The notes under the pieces were generated by a model, which did not search any database, was not told the DNA's origin, and worked only from the letters and a program-made list of their open reading frames with translations. From Intrasporangium sp. (GTDB taxonomy: Bacteria > Actinomycetota > Actinomycetes > Actinomycetales > Dermatophilaceae), in assembly GCF_030452765.1 (NCBI RefSeq), contig NZ_JAKDLO010000016.1, positions 1-40,814 on the forward strand: DNA of 40,814 nucleotides, written 5' to 3'. Below, in pieces: positions 16,914 to 25,587 of this stretch. Made by a program: the position numbers and the translations under genes. Position 1 is the stretch's first letter; the number at the start of each line of letters is the position of its first letter.

Positions 16914-17828
16914 ATGCGTCGTATCCAACTCGTCGCCGCCACCGGCGCCGTCGCCCTCGGGCTCACCCTGTCCGCCTGTGGCTCGAACTCGCTCTCGCCC
17001 GGCGCGGGAGGCGGGGGCACCACGCACGCACCCGTGCCCACCGGCACCGTGGATGCGGCGCTCGCAGCGAAGCTGCCGGCGAAGATCAAGTCGGCCGGCA
17101 AGATCGTCGTCGGCATCGACCCGACCTACGCGCCGAACGAGATGATGGCGGCCGACGGCAAGACCGTGACCGGCTGGGACCCGGCACTGTTCAACGTCGT
17201 GGCCGCCAAGTTCGGGGTCAAGGCCGAGTACTCGCCGAGCAAGTTCGACGCCATCATCCTCGGCGTCGACAGCGGCAAGTACGACGTCGGGGTGTCGTCC
17301 TTCTCGATCACCAAGGACCGGATGGCCAAGGTCGACATGGTCAGCTACTACAAGGCCGGCACCCAGTGGGTCACCAAGCCGGGCAACCCGGCCAAGGTCT
17401 CCATCGACGACCCGTGCGGCAAGAACATCGGCGTCCAGACCGGCACCACCCAGCTCGACGACATCACCGCGCGGAGCAAGAAGTGCGTCGCGGCCGGCAA
17501 GCCCGCAGTCAACATCCTGCCGCACGACGGGCAGGACGAGGTGACGGCAGATGTCGTCAGCGGCAAGGTCGACGCGATGCTCGCCGACTCGCCGATCGGC
17601 CTCTACGCCGTCAAGCAGTTCGCCGGCAAGCTCGAGAAGCTCGGCGACATCTACGACTCCGCGCCCTACGGCTACGTGCTGCCCAAGTCCGAGAACGACT
17701 TCGGCAACGCCCTCGTCGACGCCCTCAAGGCGGCCGAGGCCGACGGCAGCTACAAGGCGGTCCTGACCGAGTGGGGCGTCGAGTCGGGTGCCATCAGCGA
17801 CTTCGCGTTGAACCCGTCGGTCTCGTAG
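16914..17828 (+). CDS. Amino-acid ABC transporter, solute-binding lipoprotein
   Basis: A 304-residue family 3 solute-binding protein (SBP_bac_3). The signal peptide ends in the lipobox LSAC with the lipidated cysteine near residue 21, followed by a Gly-rich linker. KIVVGIDPTYAPNEM, GWDPALFNVVAAKFG and YDVGVSSFSITKDR are the family segments that bind polar amino acids. The ATG at 16914 has GGAAGG seven bases upstream. It is first of a three-gene transporter operon. Exact ligand is unknown; glutamine, arginine, histidine and opines are all possible. Confidence 0.88.
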   Translation: MRRIQLVAATGAVALGLTLSACGSNSLSPGAGGGGTTHAPVPTGTVDAALAAKLPAKIKSAGKIVVGIDPTYAPNEMMAADGKTVTGWDPALFNVVAAKFGVKAEYSPSKFDAIILGVDSGKYDVGVSSFSITKDRMAKVDMVSYYKAGTQWVTKPGNPAKVSIDDPCGKNIGVQTGTTQLDDITARSKKCVAAGKPAVNILPHDGQDEVTADVVSGKVDAMLADSPIGLYAVKQFAGKLEKLGDIYDSAPYGYVLPKSENDFGNALVDALKAAEADGSYKAVLTEWGVESGAISDFALNPSVS

Positions 17829-17841
17829 TCGGCGCTGGCCG

Positions 17842-18825
17842 ATGAGCACCAAGACGGACGTCGTTCGTGCGGCCGGGCAGGACCGGCCGGGCGTGATCCA
17901 CGCCCGGCCCGTCTCCCACCCGTGGCGCTGGGTCGCCCTGGCCGTCATCGCGGTCCTCGTCGCGATGATGATCAGCTCCTTCGTGACGAACGAGCGATGG
18001 AACTTCCCCGTCGCCCTGCAGATCATGATCCAGCAGCCCGTCCTCGACGGCCTGGTCAAGGGCACCATCGTCGGCACGATCGGCGCCATGGTCATCGGCG
18101 TCGTCGGCGGCATCCTGCTGGCGGTGATGCGCCTGTCGTCCAACCCCGTCCTGCGCCGTGTCGCCTCCGTCTACACGTGGTTCTTCCGCGGCATCCCCCG
18201 CATCGTCCTGCTCGGGATGATCGGGATCGGCATCCCGTTCCTCTACGACGGGCTCGACTTCGGGGTGCCGTTCGGCCAGCAGTTCGGCCACGCCCTCGGG
18301 CTGTCGACCGACTTCACGTTCTTCCACCTCAGCCTCACGCAGTTCTCGAGCACCCTGCTCGCCGGCATCCTCGGCCTCGGGCTGTCCGAGGCCGCCTACA
18401 TGGCCGAGATCGCCCGCGCCGGAATCATCTCCGTCGACAAGGGCCAGGCCGAGGCCGCCCAGGCGCTCGGGATGGGCAACGGCAAGACGATGCGCCGCAT
18501 CGTGCTGCCCCAGGCGATGCGGGTCATCGTGCCCCCGACCGGCAACGAGACGATCGCGATGGTCAAGGACACCTCCCTGCTCATCGCCATCCCGGTCATC
18601 ACCGAGCTCTACTACCAGGTACGCATCATCGGCACGCGCACCCTCGAGATCATGGCCTCGTATGTCGCCGTGGTGGCCTGGTACCTCATCGTCTGCTCGG
18701 TCCTCATGGTCGGCCAGTTCTACCTCGAGCGCTACTTCGGTCGCGGCTTCGGCGAGACCAAGCGAGCCGCCAAGAAGGCGCAGCAGGAGCGGGCCGCGAG
18801 ACCGGCCGGGATGGGAGGCGCATGA
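17842..18825 (+). CDS. Amino-acid ABC transporter permease (HisM/GlnP family)
   Basis: A 327-residue permease with about five or six membrane segments and the EAA loop in [33 protein letters not shown], where it contacts the ATPase. [16 protein letters not shown] is the family N-terminal pattern. The N-terminus (about 30 residues) is hydrophilic. It follows the binding protein by 13 bp and overlaps the ATPase by four bases. Only one permease is present, so a homodimer is likely. Confidence 0.9.
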   Translation: MSTKTDVVRAAGQDRPGVIHARPVSHPWRWVALAVIAVLVAMMISSFVTNERWNFPVALQIMIQQPVLDGLVKGTIVGTIGAMVIGVVGGILLAVMRLSSNPVLRRVASVYTWFFRGIPRIVLLGMIGIGIPFLYDGLDFGVPFGQQFGHALGLSTDFTFFHLSLTQFSSTLLAGILGLGLSEAAYMAEIARAGIISVDKGQAEAAQALGMGNGKTMRRIVLPQAMRVIVPPTGNETIAMVKDTSLLIAIPVITELYYQVRIIGTRTLEIMASYVAVVAWYLIVCSVLMVGQFYLERYFGRGFGETKRAAKKAQQERAARPAGMGGA

Positions 18826-19709
18826 TGGCGCGGGCAGCCCGGGCGCCCCGGACGAGCCGGGCCACCGGCGACGTGCTCGTCCGAGCGGTCAACATCACCA
18901 AGGCCTTCCACGGCAACGAGGTGCTCAAGGGCATCGACCTGACCGTGCACGGCGGCGAGGTCGTCTGCCTCCTCGGCCCCTCCGGGTCGGGCAAGACGAC
19001 CTTCCTGCGGTGCATCAACCTGCTCGAGTCCATCGACGGCGGCCGCATCTGGGTCGACGGCGAGCTGATGGGCTACCGCGAGGACGAGAAGGGACAGCTG
19101 CACACGCTCGGGGACAAGCAGATCGCGGCCCAGCGCCGCGAGATCGGCATGGTCTTCCAGCGGTTCAACCTCTTCCCGCACAAGACCGCCCTCGAGAACG
19201 TCATCGAGGCACCGACCCAGGTCAAGGGCATCTCGAAGTCCAAGGCCAAGGAACGGGCCGTCGAGCTGCTCGCCTCGGTGGGCCTGGCCGACAAGCCGGC
19301 CGCCTACCCCGGGGCGCTCTCCGGTGGGCAGCAGCAGCGCGTCGCCATCGCGCGGGCGCTTGCCATGGACCCGAAGCTCATGCTCTTCGACGAGCCGACC
19401 TCCGCGCTCGACCCCGAGCTCGTCGGCGAGGTGCTGCGGGTCATGCGCCAGCTCGCCGACACCGGCATGACGATGATCGTCGTCACGCACGAGATGGAGT
19501 TCGCCCGCGAGGTGGCAGACCACGTCGTATTCATGGACGCCGGCGTCGTGTGCGAGGAGGGGCCCCCGGACGAGGTGCTCGGCAACCCGAAGAACGAGCG
19601 CACCCGGAGCTTCCTGCGCCGGATGCACAACGCCGAGGAACGGGACGCGGCCACCGCCGACGACGTGCCGGACACGGGCCTGGAGGGAGTGGGCCTCCCC
19701 CCGGCGTGA
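18822..19709 (+). CDS. Amino-acid ABC transporter ATP-binding protein (GlnQ/HisP family)
   Basis: A 295-residue ABC ATPase. Walker A is GPSGSGKTT, the Q-loop is [11 protein letters not shown], the signature is LSGGQQQR, Walker B is LMLFDEP and the switch histidine is in VVTHEMEFA. The N-terminus extends about 15 residues beyond usual and the C-terminus carries an acidic tail. Two tandem ATGs (18822, 18825) are possible; the first overlaps the permease stop as ATGA with GGGAGG upstream. It lies 24 bp before paaK, which has its own -10. Confidence 0.92.
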   Translation: MMARAARAPRTSRATGDVLVRAVNITKAFHGNEVLKGIDLTVHGGEVVCLLGPSGSGKTTFLRCINLLESIDGGRIWVDGELMGYREDEKGQLHTLGDKQIAAQRREIGMVFQRFNLFPHKTALENVIEAPTQVKGISKSKAKERAVELLASVGLADKPAAYPGALSGGQQQRVAIARALAMDPKLMLFDEPTSALDPELVGEVLRVMRQLADTGMTMIVVTHEMEFAREVADHVVFMDAGVVCEEGPPDEVLGNPKNERTRSFLRRMHNAEERDAATADDVPDTGLEGVGLPPA

Positions 19710-19733
19710 CCCCCAGGGGACAGAATGGGGCTC

Positions 19734-21068
19734 ATGACCACGACGTCCCACGACACCGACCAGAGCACCCGACCCTCCCTCGGCGAGGGCACCCTGATCC
19801 CCACGATGTCACTCGACGAGCTGCGCCACGTGCAGACCGAGCGGCTGCGCACGACGGTGCGAGCGGCATACGACAAGATCCCGCACTACCGGAAGGCGTT
19901 CGAGGACAAGGGGATCCATCCGGACGACATCCGGTCGCTCGACGACGTCGTGAAGCTGCCCTTGACCGGCAAGGCGGACCTGCGCGAGAACTACCCGTTC
20001 GGGTTGTTCGCGGTCCCGCGCGAGCAGGTCGTCCGGATCCACGCGAGCTCCGGGACGACCGGTCGGCCGACCGTCGTCGGCTACACCAAGCGCGACATCG
20101 ACACGTGGGCCGACCTCGTGGCGCGGTCGATCCGGTTCGCCGGCGGGCGGCCGGGTGACATCGTGCACGTGGCGTACGGCTATGGCCTGTTCACCGGTGG
20201 GCTGGGCGCGCACTACGGCGCGGAGCGGCTCGGCTGCACGGTCGTGCCCGTGTCGGGCGGCATGACCGACCGGCAGGTGCAGCTGATCCAAGACTTCGGC
20301 CCGCAGGTCATCATGCTGACGCCGTCGTACTTCCTCTCGCTCATCGACGAGATGGACCGGCGCGGCATCGACCCGCACTCGACCTCGTTGCGGGTCGGGA
20401 TCTTCGGGGCGGAGCCCTGGACCGAGCAGATGCGTGCCGAGATCGAGGGCCGCACCGGGATCGACGCCGTCGACATCTACGGGCTCTCGGAGGTGATGGG
20501 CCCGGGCGTCGGGCAGGAGTCCGGCGAGACGAAGGACGGGCTGCACATCTGGGAGGACCACTTCTACCCCGAGGTCATCGACCCGGACACGCAGGAGCCG
20601 GTCGCCGAGGGCGAGGTCGGCGAGCTCGTCTTCACGTCGCTGACCAAGGAGGCGATGCCGGTGCTGCGGTACCGGACCCGCGATCTGACCCGGCTGTCGC
20701 CCGGTACGGCGGTGCCCTCGATGCGACGCATGGAGCGGATCACCGGGCGCAGCGACGACCTGATGATCATCCGCGGCGTCAACGTCTTCCCGACCCAGAT
20801 CGAGGAGCACGTCCTGGCCGAGACGGCGCTGTCGCCGTACTTCCAGTGCGTGCTGACCCAGCCCGGCCGGATGGTCCAGCTCACGGTCCTCGTCGAGCCG
20901 CACGAGCGGATGGCGGCGTCCGAGGCGGCGACTCTCGCGCACCGGCTCGAGCACACGATCAAGACGCGGATCGGCACGACGGCACGCGTGGAGGTGCGTG
21001 ACCCCGGCACGATCGAGCGGTCGATGGGCAAGGCGCGCCGGATCGTCGACGAGCGCCCCAAGCAGTGA
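19734..21068 (+). CDS. paaK: Phenylacetate-CoA ligase
   Basis: A 444-residue adenylate-forming enzyme that makes phenylacetyl-CoA from phenylacetate, CoA and ATP, the first step of the pathway. Motifs: IHASSGTTGRPTVVGYT (phosphate loop, near residue 102), YGYGLFTGGLGAHYGAERLG, IYGLSEVMGPGVGQE and the C-terminal RGVNVFPTQIEE. CAGAAT (19721-19726) lies seven bases before the ATG at 19734, so I prefer it to the in-frame ATG at 19725. It is separated from paaH-paaI by the ABC transporter. Confidence 0.93.
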   Translation: MTTTSHDTDQSTRPSLGEGTLIPTMSLDELRHVQTERLRTTVRAAYDKIPHYRKAFEDKGIHPDDIRSLDDVVKLPLTGKADLRENYPFGLFAVPREQVVRIHASSGTTGRPTVVGYTKRDIDTWADLVARSIRFAGGRPGDIVHVAYGYGLFTGGLGAHYGAERLGCTVVPVSGGMTDRQVQLIQDFGPQVIMLTPSYFLSLIDEMDRRGIDPHSTSLRVGIFGAEPWTEQMRAEIEGRTGIDAVDIYGLSEVMGPGVGQESGETKDGLHIWEDHFYPEVIDPDTQEPVAEGEVGELVFTSLTKEAMPVLRYRTRDLTRLSPGTAVPSMRRMERITGRSDDLMIIRGVNVFPTQIEEHVLAETALSPYFQCVLTQPGRMVQLTVLVEPHERMAASEAATLAHRLEHTIKTRIGTTARVEVRDPGTIERSMGKARRIVDERPKQ

Positions 21069-21096
21069 GTGGTATGCCGCCCACGTGCTCGGCGTT

Positions 21097-21130
21097 GGGC
21101 GGCTGAGTGAAGCGACGCGCCTCGCCGCCC
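21097..21130 (+). terminator. Possible hairpin after paaK
   Basis: GGGCGGC (21097-21103) pairs with GCCGCCC (21124-21130) around a 20-base loop, 28 bp past the paaK stop. There is no T-tract. Confidence 0.3.
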
Positions 21131-21156
21131 GATCGCCGGGGCCGTCCTCCGACAAT

Positions 21157-21230
21157 CGGGCCGTGGCGGGAAGGTTGGTGGCCTGGCGGGCGCTGAGGCA
21201 CCGTGGATCGGACCGTGGCGGGAAAGTTGG
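21157..21230. repeat. 52-bp-period repeat, locus A
   Basis: A 22-bp element with core CCGTGGCGGGAA and following GTTGG occurs at 21157-21178 and 21209-21230 (20 of 22 bases equal), exactly 52 bp apart. The reverse complement of the repeats at 38309-38398 matches it over 24 bp at 19 positions and has the same 52-bp period. The rest of 21069-21331 holds one GTATGCCG motif (21072-21079) and no gene. Confidence 0.65.
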
Positions 21231-21331
21231 AGGCGACTGACGCGGGATCTCGGATCACGCGTCGCCGCCGCACGCGCCCGGGTCCGGGTCCGCCCTCCAG
21301 GAGCCTGGTCACCGAGGAATACGCTCGAGGC

Positions 21332-21688
21332 ATGGCAGCCCTGACAATCGAGGACGGCGAGATCGTGGTGCGACTGGGCCCGCTGGAGAGGGTGGGCGCG
21401 CTGCACGGCGATGTCCGCGTGCCGATCTCGGCGGTGCGCTCAGCGTCGGTTTGCAGGCAACCCTGGATGGAGCTTCGCGGGATGCGCGCGCCGGGCACGG
21501 GCCTGCCCGGTGTCATCATGCTCGGCACCACGCGAGGATCGTTCGGCAAGGATTTCTGTGCCGTCTACGGTCGCCGACCCGCCGTGCTCGTCGAGCTCGA
21601 CGGGCAGCAGTTCGAACGACTGCTCATCCGCACCGACGACCCGGATCACGACGTAACCGCTATTCAGTCGGTTCAACCGCGCGGTTGA
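21332..21688 (+). CDS. Conserved hypothetical protein (118 residues)
   Basis: I recognise the sequence pattern as a conserved actinobacterial hypothetical protein but know no function. It starts [31 protein letters not shown] and has [28 protein letters not shown] and a predicted all-beta pattern that could be a PH-like fold. There is no signal peptide or membrane segment. TACGCT six bases before the ATG suggests a leaderless start. Its last 29 bp overlap the 3' end of pyrD, which is read convergently. Confidence 0.7.
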   Translation: MAALTIEDGEIVVRLGPLERVGALHGDVRVPISAVRSASVCRQPWMELRGMRAPGTGLPGVIMLGTTRGSFGKDFCAVYGRRPAVLVELDGQQFERLLIRTDDPDHDVTAIQSVQPRG

Positions 21689-22679
21689 TCGCGCGCACGA
21701 GTGGCGGGCCGCGGTAGATGAACCCGGTGTAGAGCTGGATGAGGGACGCTCCGGCCTCGAACATCCGCAGGGCGTCGTCGACGCTCGTGATGCCGCCGAC
21801 CCCGATGACCGGCAGGTCCGGTGCCTGGCGGTGGACGAAGCCGACCACCTCGCGGGCGCGCTCGGTAAGGGGGCGCCCGGAGAGGCCCCCTACCTCGCGG
21901 CCGGTGACCGCGTCGCGCAGCGCGACCCCGTCGCGGTCGATCGTCGTGTTCGTCGCGATGAGGCCGTCGATCCGGCGCTCGGCACACACCTCGAGCACCT
22001 CGCCGATCGCCGAGTCGGTGAGGTCGGGCGCGATCTTGACGAGCAGCGGGGTGGGACCGGCTTCGTCACGGAGGGCCCTGAGCAGGCCGTCGAGTGCACC
22101 CCGGTCCTGCAGGCTGCGCAGATCCGGAGTGTTGGGTGAGCTGACGTTGACCGCGAAGTAGTCGGCATGCGGCCCGAGGACGCGCATCGAGTAGAGGTAG
22201 TCCTCGACCGCCTCCGCGACCGGGGTGGCCTTGGACTTGCCGATGCTCACGCCGAGGGGCACACCGATCGGGCCGAGGGCTCGCAGGCGCGCAGCGAGGA
22301 CATCGGCCCCGTCGTTGTTGAAGCCCATCCGGTTGATGATCGCGTGACTCGTCGGGAGCCTGAAGAGTCGCGGCCTCGGATTGCCCGGCTGGGCGTAGCG
22401 GGTCACCGTGCCGACCTCGACGAAGCCGAACCCCATTGCGGGCCAAGCCCGCAGGGCCACGCCGTTCTTGTCGAGCCCCGCCGCGAGGCCCACCGGGCTC
22501 GGGAAGCGCACGCCGAAGATGGTGCGCGGGGCGTCGATGCCGAACTGCCGGCGCAGCACAGCGATCGCGGGGGGCACCTTGGACAGGACGGTCAGGGCGT
22601 CGAGCGTCTCCTCGTGGGCGACCTCGGGATCGCCGTCGCCGAGCCTGAACAGAGTCTGCCGGAGGACGCGCTCGTACAT
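21660..22679 (-). CDS. pyrD: Dihydroorotate dehydrogenase (quinone), class 2
   Basis: A 339-residue flavoenzyme that oxidises dihydroorotate to orotate in pyrimidine synthesis and passes electrons to quinone. Motifs: [30 protein letters not shown] (with the catalytic serine region), [20 protein letters not shown] and [13 protein letters not shown]. The N-terminal helices ([13 protein letters not shown]) make it membrane-associated. The frame is open to 22886; I take the ATG at 22679 by family length. An in-frame ATG at 22691 is the alternative. It ends convergently inside the previous gene. Confidence 0.93.
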   Translation of the reverse strand: MYERVLRQTLFRLGDGDPEVAHEETLDALTVLSKVPPAIAVLRRQFGIDAPRTIFGVRFPSPVGLAAGLDKNGVALRAWPAMGFGFVEVGTVTRYAQPGNPRPRLFRLPTSHAIINRMGFNNDGADVLAARLRALGPIGVPLGVSIGKSKATPVAEAVEDYLYSMRVLGPHADYFAVNVSSPNTPDLRSLQDRGALDGLLRALRDEAGPTPLLVKIAPDLTDSAIGEVLEVCAERRIDGLIATNTTIDRDGVALRDAVTGREVGGLSGRPLTERAREVVGFVHRQAPDLPVIGVGGITSVDDALRMFEAGASLIQLYTGFIYRGPPLVRAINRAVEPTE

Positions 22680-22762
22680 CACGGCGCCCATCGTGCCATC
22701 GCGGCGGATGTCTCGTGACACGGTCGACACGTTGCCGCCGCTCACGCCCCTCCCCTCTCGGC

Positions 22763-23170
22763 TCACCAGGAGTGCAGCCGGAGGCCCACCACGTCTTTCA
22801 TCGCGGTGTCGGTGGTGACCAGCGCCAGGTTCTCCACCAGGGCCTGCGCCACGAGCAGACGGTCGAACGGGTCTCGATGCCCCCACACCAGAGAGCCGGC
22901 CAGCAAGGCGTGATGCGACGTGATGGGCAAGTCGGTCGCCGCGATGTCACGGAGGCGGTCCGCCCAGGTGTCGACGAGATGTGCGCCGGAGTGGAGCCGG
23001 CCGATCCTGACCTTGGTCGCGACCTCGAGGGCGGATGCGGCCGAGACGAGGATCTCGGTCCTTCGGTCCGCCAGCTGATCGCGGGTCTCGACGGGCACTC
23101 GCGCCGGATCCCCGAGCAGCCAGAGCAGGACATGGATGTCGAGGAGGAACCGGCCTCCGGTCACTCCCAC
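22763..23170 (-). CDS. PIN-domain toxin (VapC, COG3744 type)
   Basis: A 135-residue PIN toxin. [12 protein letters not shown] is the start of the domain (the usual form is LLDTHVLLW, here with Ile for Thr), then [17 protein letters not shown], the [14 protein letters not shown] stretch and LVTTDTAM. It overlaps the antitoxin by ten bases. The GTG at 23170 is the upstream choice; a second GTG at 23164 is possible. Confidence 0.85.
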   Translation of the reverse strand: MGVTGGRFLLDIHVLLWLLGDPARVPVETRDQLADRRTEILVSAASALEVATKVRIGRLHSGAHLVDTWADRLRDIAATDLPITSHHALLAGSLVWGHRDPFDRLLVAQALVENLALVTTDTAMKDVVGLRLHSW

Positions 23171-23385
23171 GCCGCGAGCTCCTCCTCGGGCAACGGCTCG
23201 AAGAAGTCATCACCAAGGGTCACCTGGACCAGGCCCCAGACCCGATCGGGTGGCCGCACCTCGGGGGTCAGGCGTGCGACCGGCCGACCTGCCCGGGCGA
23301 TCACGACATCTTCGCCCGCCTCAACCCGGGCCAACAGCTCGGAGAGCCTCGTCTTGGCCTCCTGCACGTTCACGGTGACCGTCAC
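23161..23385 (-). CDS. Phd/YefM-family antitoxin
   Basis: A 74-residue antitoxin: VNVQEAKTRLSELLARVEAGEDVVIARAGRPVARL is the Phd fold that binds DNA and, by its C-terminal tail, the toxin. A GTG start at 23385 is preceded by CAGACT and seven bases. It is 38 bp after the GntR gene, on the same strand, and overlaps the PIN gene. Confidence 0.87.
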   Translation of the reverse strand: MTVTVNVQEAKTRLSELLARVEAGEDVVIARAGRPVARLTPEVRPPDRVWGLVQVTLGDDFFEPLPEEELAAWE

Positions 23386-23387
23386 AG

Positions 23388-23406
23388 TGGTCAGTCTGGT
23401 TGACCA
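23388..23406. promoter_or_regulatory. Putative operator of the Phd/PIN module
   Basis: TGGTCA (23388-23393) and TGACCA (23401-23406) form an inverted repeat with a seven-base centre, directly before the GTG at 23385 and over the putative -10. The position fits antitoxin autorepression. Confidence 0.45.
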
Positions 23407-23423
23407 GGCCAGGTAGACCAGCG

Positions 23424-23852
23424 TCAGGTGTTCGGCCGGTCGCGCAGGGCCGCCCGAACGAGGCCGATGGCGGCGCCGTCATCGAGGCCGGCGCTCCGTG
23501 CTGCGATGGCGAACTTCGTCGCGAGCGTGGCGGCGACGATGTCGGCGGTGTGTGCGCCGGAGGCGACGACGGTGCCGGCCCGCCTCCCCGTCTCCACGAG
23601 CCCGGTGGCCTCGAGCTCCTTGTAGGACCGCGCCACGGTGTTGGCTGCGAGCCCGAGATCCGCGGCCAGCGCACGGACCGTCGGCAGTCGGTCGCCAGGC
23701 AGGAGCCGGCCGGAGGTGATGAGTCCGGCGATCTGAGCCCGGACCTGCTCGAACGGCGGCTCGGCAGCCTTGACGTCGACGTCGATGCGGAGGTCACCGC
23801 TCACGAAGCCGACTCCGGGACGTTCCTGCGGAGCGTGTCCGCCAACAGTCAT
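23424..23852 (-). CDS. GntR-family regulator, YtrA-like
   Basis: A 142-residue regulator with an N-terminal winged helix (PPFEQVRAQIAGLITSGRLLPGDRLPTVRALAADLGLAANTVARSYKELEATGLV) and only a short helical tail, which is the YtrA subfamily. YtrA regulators usually control adjacent ABC transporters; none is adjacent here. GGAGG lies just before the ATG at 23852. The next genes on the strand are the Phd/PIN module. Confidence 0.88.
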   Translation of the reverse strand: MTVGGHAPQERPGVGFVSGDLRIDVDVKAAEPPFEQVRAQIAGLITSGRLLPGDRLPTVRALAADLGLAANTVARSYKELEATGLVETGRRAGTVVASGAHTADIVAATLATKFAIAARSAGLDDGAAIGLVRAALRDRPNT

Positions 23853-23895
23853 GAGGCCTCCCTCGTCGGCACCGTCGCATCACTGTATTGAGTAG

Positions 23896-23937
23896 CGCTC
23901 GATGACGAGTAGTGCACCGTCGATCGGGCTAGATGGC
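23896..23937 (+). repeat. 21-bp repeat family, locus 1 (two degenerate units)
   Basis: Units at 23896-23916 (CGCTCGATGACGAG then TAGTGCA) and 23917-23937 (CCGTCGATCGGG then divergent). They share the TCGAT core and TGCA end with the larger loci at 26708-26812 and 30471-30554. The second unit runs straight into the truncated cydA. Confidence 0.6.
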
Positions 23938-24583
23938 CGCGGCGGAAGCGCTCTACCACTCCGTCCCCGAGGGCGAGGGCGCGCCCTTCTCCGTCCTGAC
24001 GGTCGGCTCGCTCGACGGCCAGCACACCCGGACGATCATCGAGATCCTCGGCCTGCTGAGCTTGCTCGCGACCGGGTCGTTCGACGGGGAGTACGTCTCC
24101 ACGTTCGGCGCCTCGGGCAACCCTCGGGCCCAGGACGCCGCGACCAGCTTCGTGCCGAACATCCCGACGACCTACTGGTCGTTCCGGCTCATGATGGGAG
24201 TCGGTTTCGCCGCGGCCGGCATCGCGGCCGTCATGCTCTGGCTGACCCGCAAGGGACGTGTCCCGACCCATCGGTGGCTGCACTGGGCTGCCATCGCCGC
24301 TCCCCTGCTGCCGGTCTTCGGCAACTCCTTCGGATGGATCTTCACCGAGGTCGGCCGGCAACCGTGGCTCGTCTTCGGACTCATGACGACCAACACCGGT
24401 GTGTCACCAGGGGTCTCGATCGGCTACGTCATCACCTCGCTCGCCGTCTACACCCTCCTCCACGGCGCGCTCGCCGTCGTCGAGGTCAAGCTCTTCCTGA
24501 CCTATGTGCGCCGCGGGGCCGAACCGTACGAGCACGAGGACTCGTCCGACCGCGACGAGGACGCCCCCCTCGTCTTCGCCTAA
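23933..24583 (+). pseudogene. cydA: Cytochrome bd oxidase subunit I, C-terminal half only
   Basis: The 216 codons match the C-terminal half of CydA: MAAAEALY (an internal methionine in the full protein), APFSVLTVGSLDG, and EVGRQPWLVFGLMTTNTGV with the GRQPW motif. The N-terminal half with the two histidine haem ligands is absent, so it cannot be a working oxidase subunit. The sequence is cut off just after a 21-bp repeat unit. The remaining codons carry no stop. The 18-bp gap to cydB keeps the normal operon layout. Confidence 0.85.
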
Positions 24584-24601
24584 TGATCCGGGGAGAGCGT
24601 C

Positions 24602-24840
24602 ATGGAGCTCAGCACCGTCTGGTTCGTCATCATCGGGGTCCTCTGGACCGGCTACATCGTCCTCGAGGGCTTCGACTTCGGCGTCCTGCTGCCCCCTCGG
24701 CGGACGCAGGCGGTCGGCGGTCGACGCACCACCCACCCCCCGCGGACGCCGAGGTCGAGAGCGGCGCCGCGTCATGCTCAACACGATCGGGCTCGACTAC
24801 CGGTATGCCGCCGAGCTCGCCCCGTACTGCGTGAGCTCTC
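24602..24840 (+). pseudogene. cydB: Cytochrome bd oxidase subunit II, N-terminal fragments
   Basis: MELSTVWFVIIGVLWTGYIVLEGFDFGV is a clear CydB start with GGGGAGAG upstream. After about 31 residues the frame breaks, and RRRVMLNTIG (about residues 45-53 of CydB) continues in another frame at 24762-24795. Everything after that (most of a protein of over 300 residues) is gone. The exact end is uncertain. Confidence 0.75.
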
Positions 24841-25122
24841 GCTTCGGCTGCGTCCCGGACTCACCGCGGTGACCGGGCCCTCGGGCGTCGGCAAGTCGAC
24901 CCTGCTCGAGTGGCCCGCGCGATCCTCAGCCGACGACCCGTCATCCTGCTCGACGAGCCGGTCGCCCACCTCGACCCGCCGACGGCGACCGCCGTCCTCA
25001 CCGACCTGCTGACCGCCGACAGGTCGCTGCCCGGTCCCCACCCGACCATCGTCATGGCAACCCACCGACCCGAGGGCCTGGAACTCTTCGACGAGGTGGT
25101 CACGATGCATCGATCGGCCTAG
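24830..25122 (+). pseudogene. Remnant of a CydD/CydC-type ABC exporter ATPase
   Basis: Two pieces of an ABC exporter ATPase: LRPGLTAVTGPSGVGKSTLLE (Walker A, about 24845-24909) and, in a second frame, ARAILSRRPVILLDEPVAHLDPPTATAVL with ATHRPEGLELFDEVV (Walker B and H-loop, 24910-25122). The part with the signature motif between them is deleted. Position after cydAB points to cydD and/or cydC, the cysteine and glutathione exporter needed for bd oxidase assembly. Confidence 0.75.
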
Positions 25123-25128
25123 TAAAAT
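25123..25128 (+). promoter_or_regulatory. -10 element of the BlaI gene
   Basis: TAAAAT, nine bases before the ATG at 25138, in a short AT-rich stretch. No clear BlaI-type dyad was seen around it. Confidence 0.5.
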
Positions 25129-25137
25129 GAAGTCACC

Positions 25138-25581
25138 ATGCCTGCCTCTCCGCGCAACCGTCTCGGCGACCTCGAGCGCGCCGTCCTCGAACACCTCTGG
25201 GCCGAGGGTCCGTCCCGTCCGGAGGGCCTCACCGTGCGCGACGTGCACGACGTCGTCGGGGTCCAGCGCGACCTGGCCTACACCACCTTGATGACCGTCC
25301 TCGACCGGATGGCCAAGAAGGGCCTCGTCACCCGTGAACGCGACGGCCGGGCCTGGCGCTACACCGCCGCATCGACCCGTGACGAGCTGACCTCGGAGAC
25401 GATGCACCACGCCCTCGGCGAGCTCGCGGGCACCGAGCGCCGCAGCGTCCTGCTCCACTTCCTCGACGAGTCCACCCCCGAGGAGCTCGACGAGCTCAAG
25501 GCCGCGTTGGCCGAGCTCGAAGCCCGCGCGGCGTCCGGCTCGGCAGGCGGTGGGAGTGGGGGCCGGCGGAAGGCGCCCTGA
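25138..25581 (+). CDS. BlaI/MecI-family transcriptional repressor
   Basis: A 147-residue winged-helix repressor: LGDLERAVLEHLWAEG, LTVRDVHDVVG, LAYTTLMTVLDRMAKKGLVTRERDGRAWRYTA. This is the DNA-binding domain of BlaI, with a C-terminal dimerisation helix and a Gly-rich tail. It is followed after six bases by a membrane metallopeptidase. In known pairs the peptidase senses a signal and inactivates the repressor. It need not concern beta-lactams: no beta-lactamase is in the window. Confidence 0.9.
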   Translation: MPASPRNRLGDLERAVLEHLWAEGPSRPEGLTVRDVHDVVGVQRDLAYTTLMTVLDRMAKKGLVTRERDGRAWRYTAASTRDELTSETMHHALGELAGTERRSVLLHFLDESTPEELDELKAALAELEARAASGSAGGGSGGRRKAP

Positions 25582-25587
25582 TACGCG

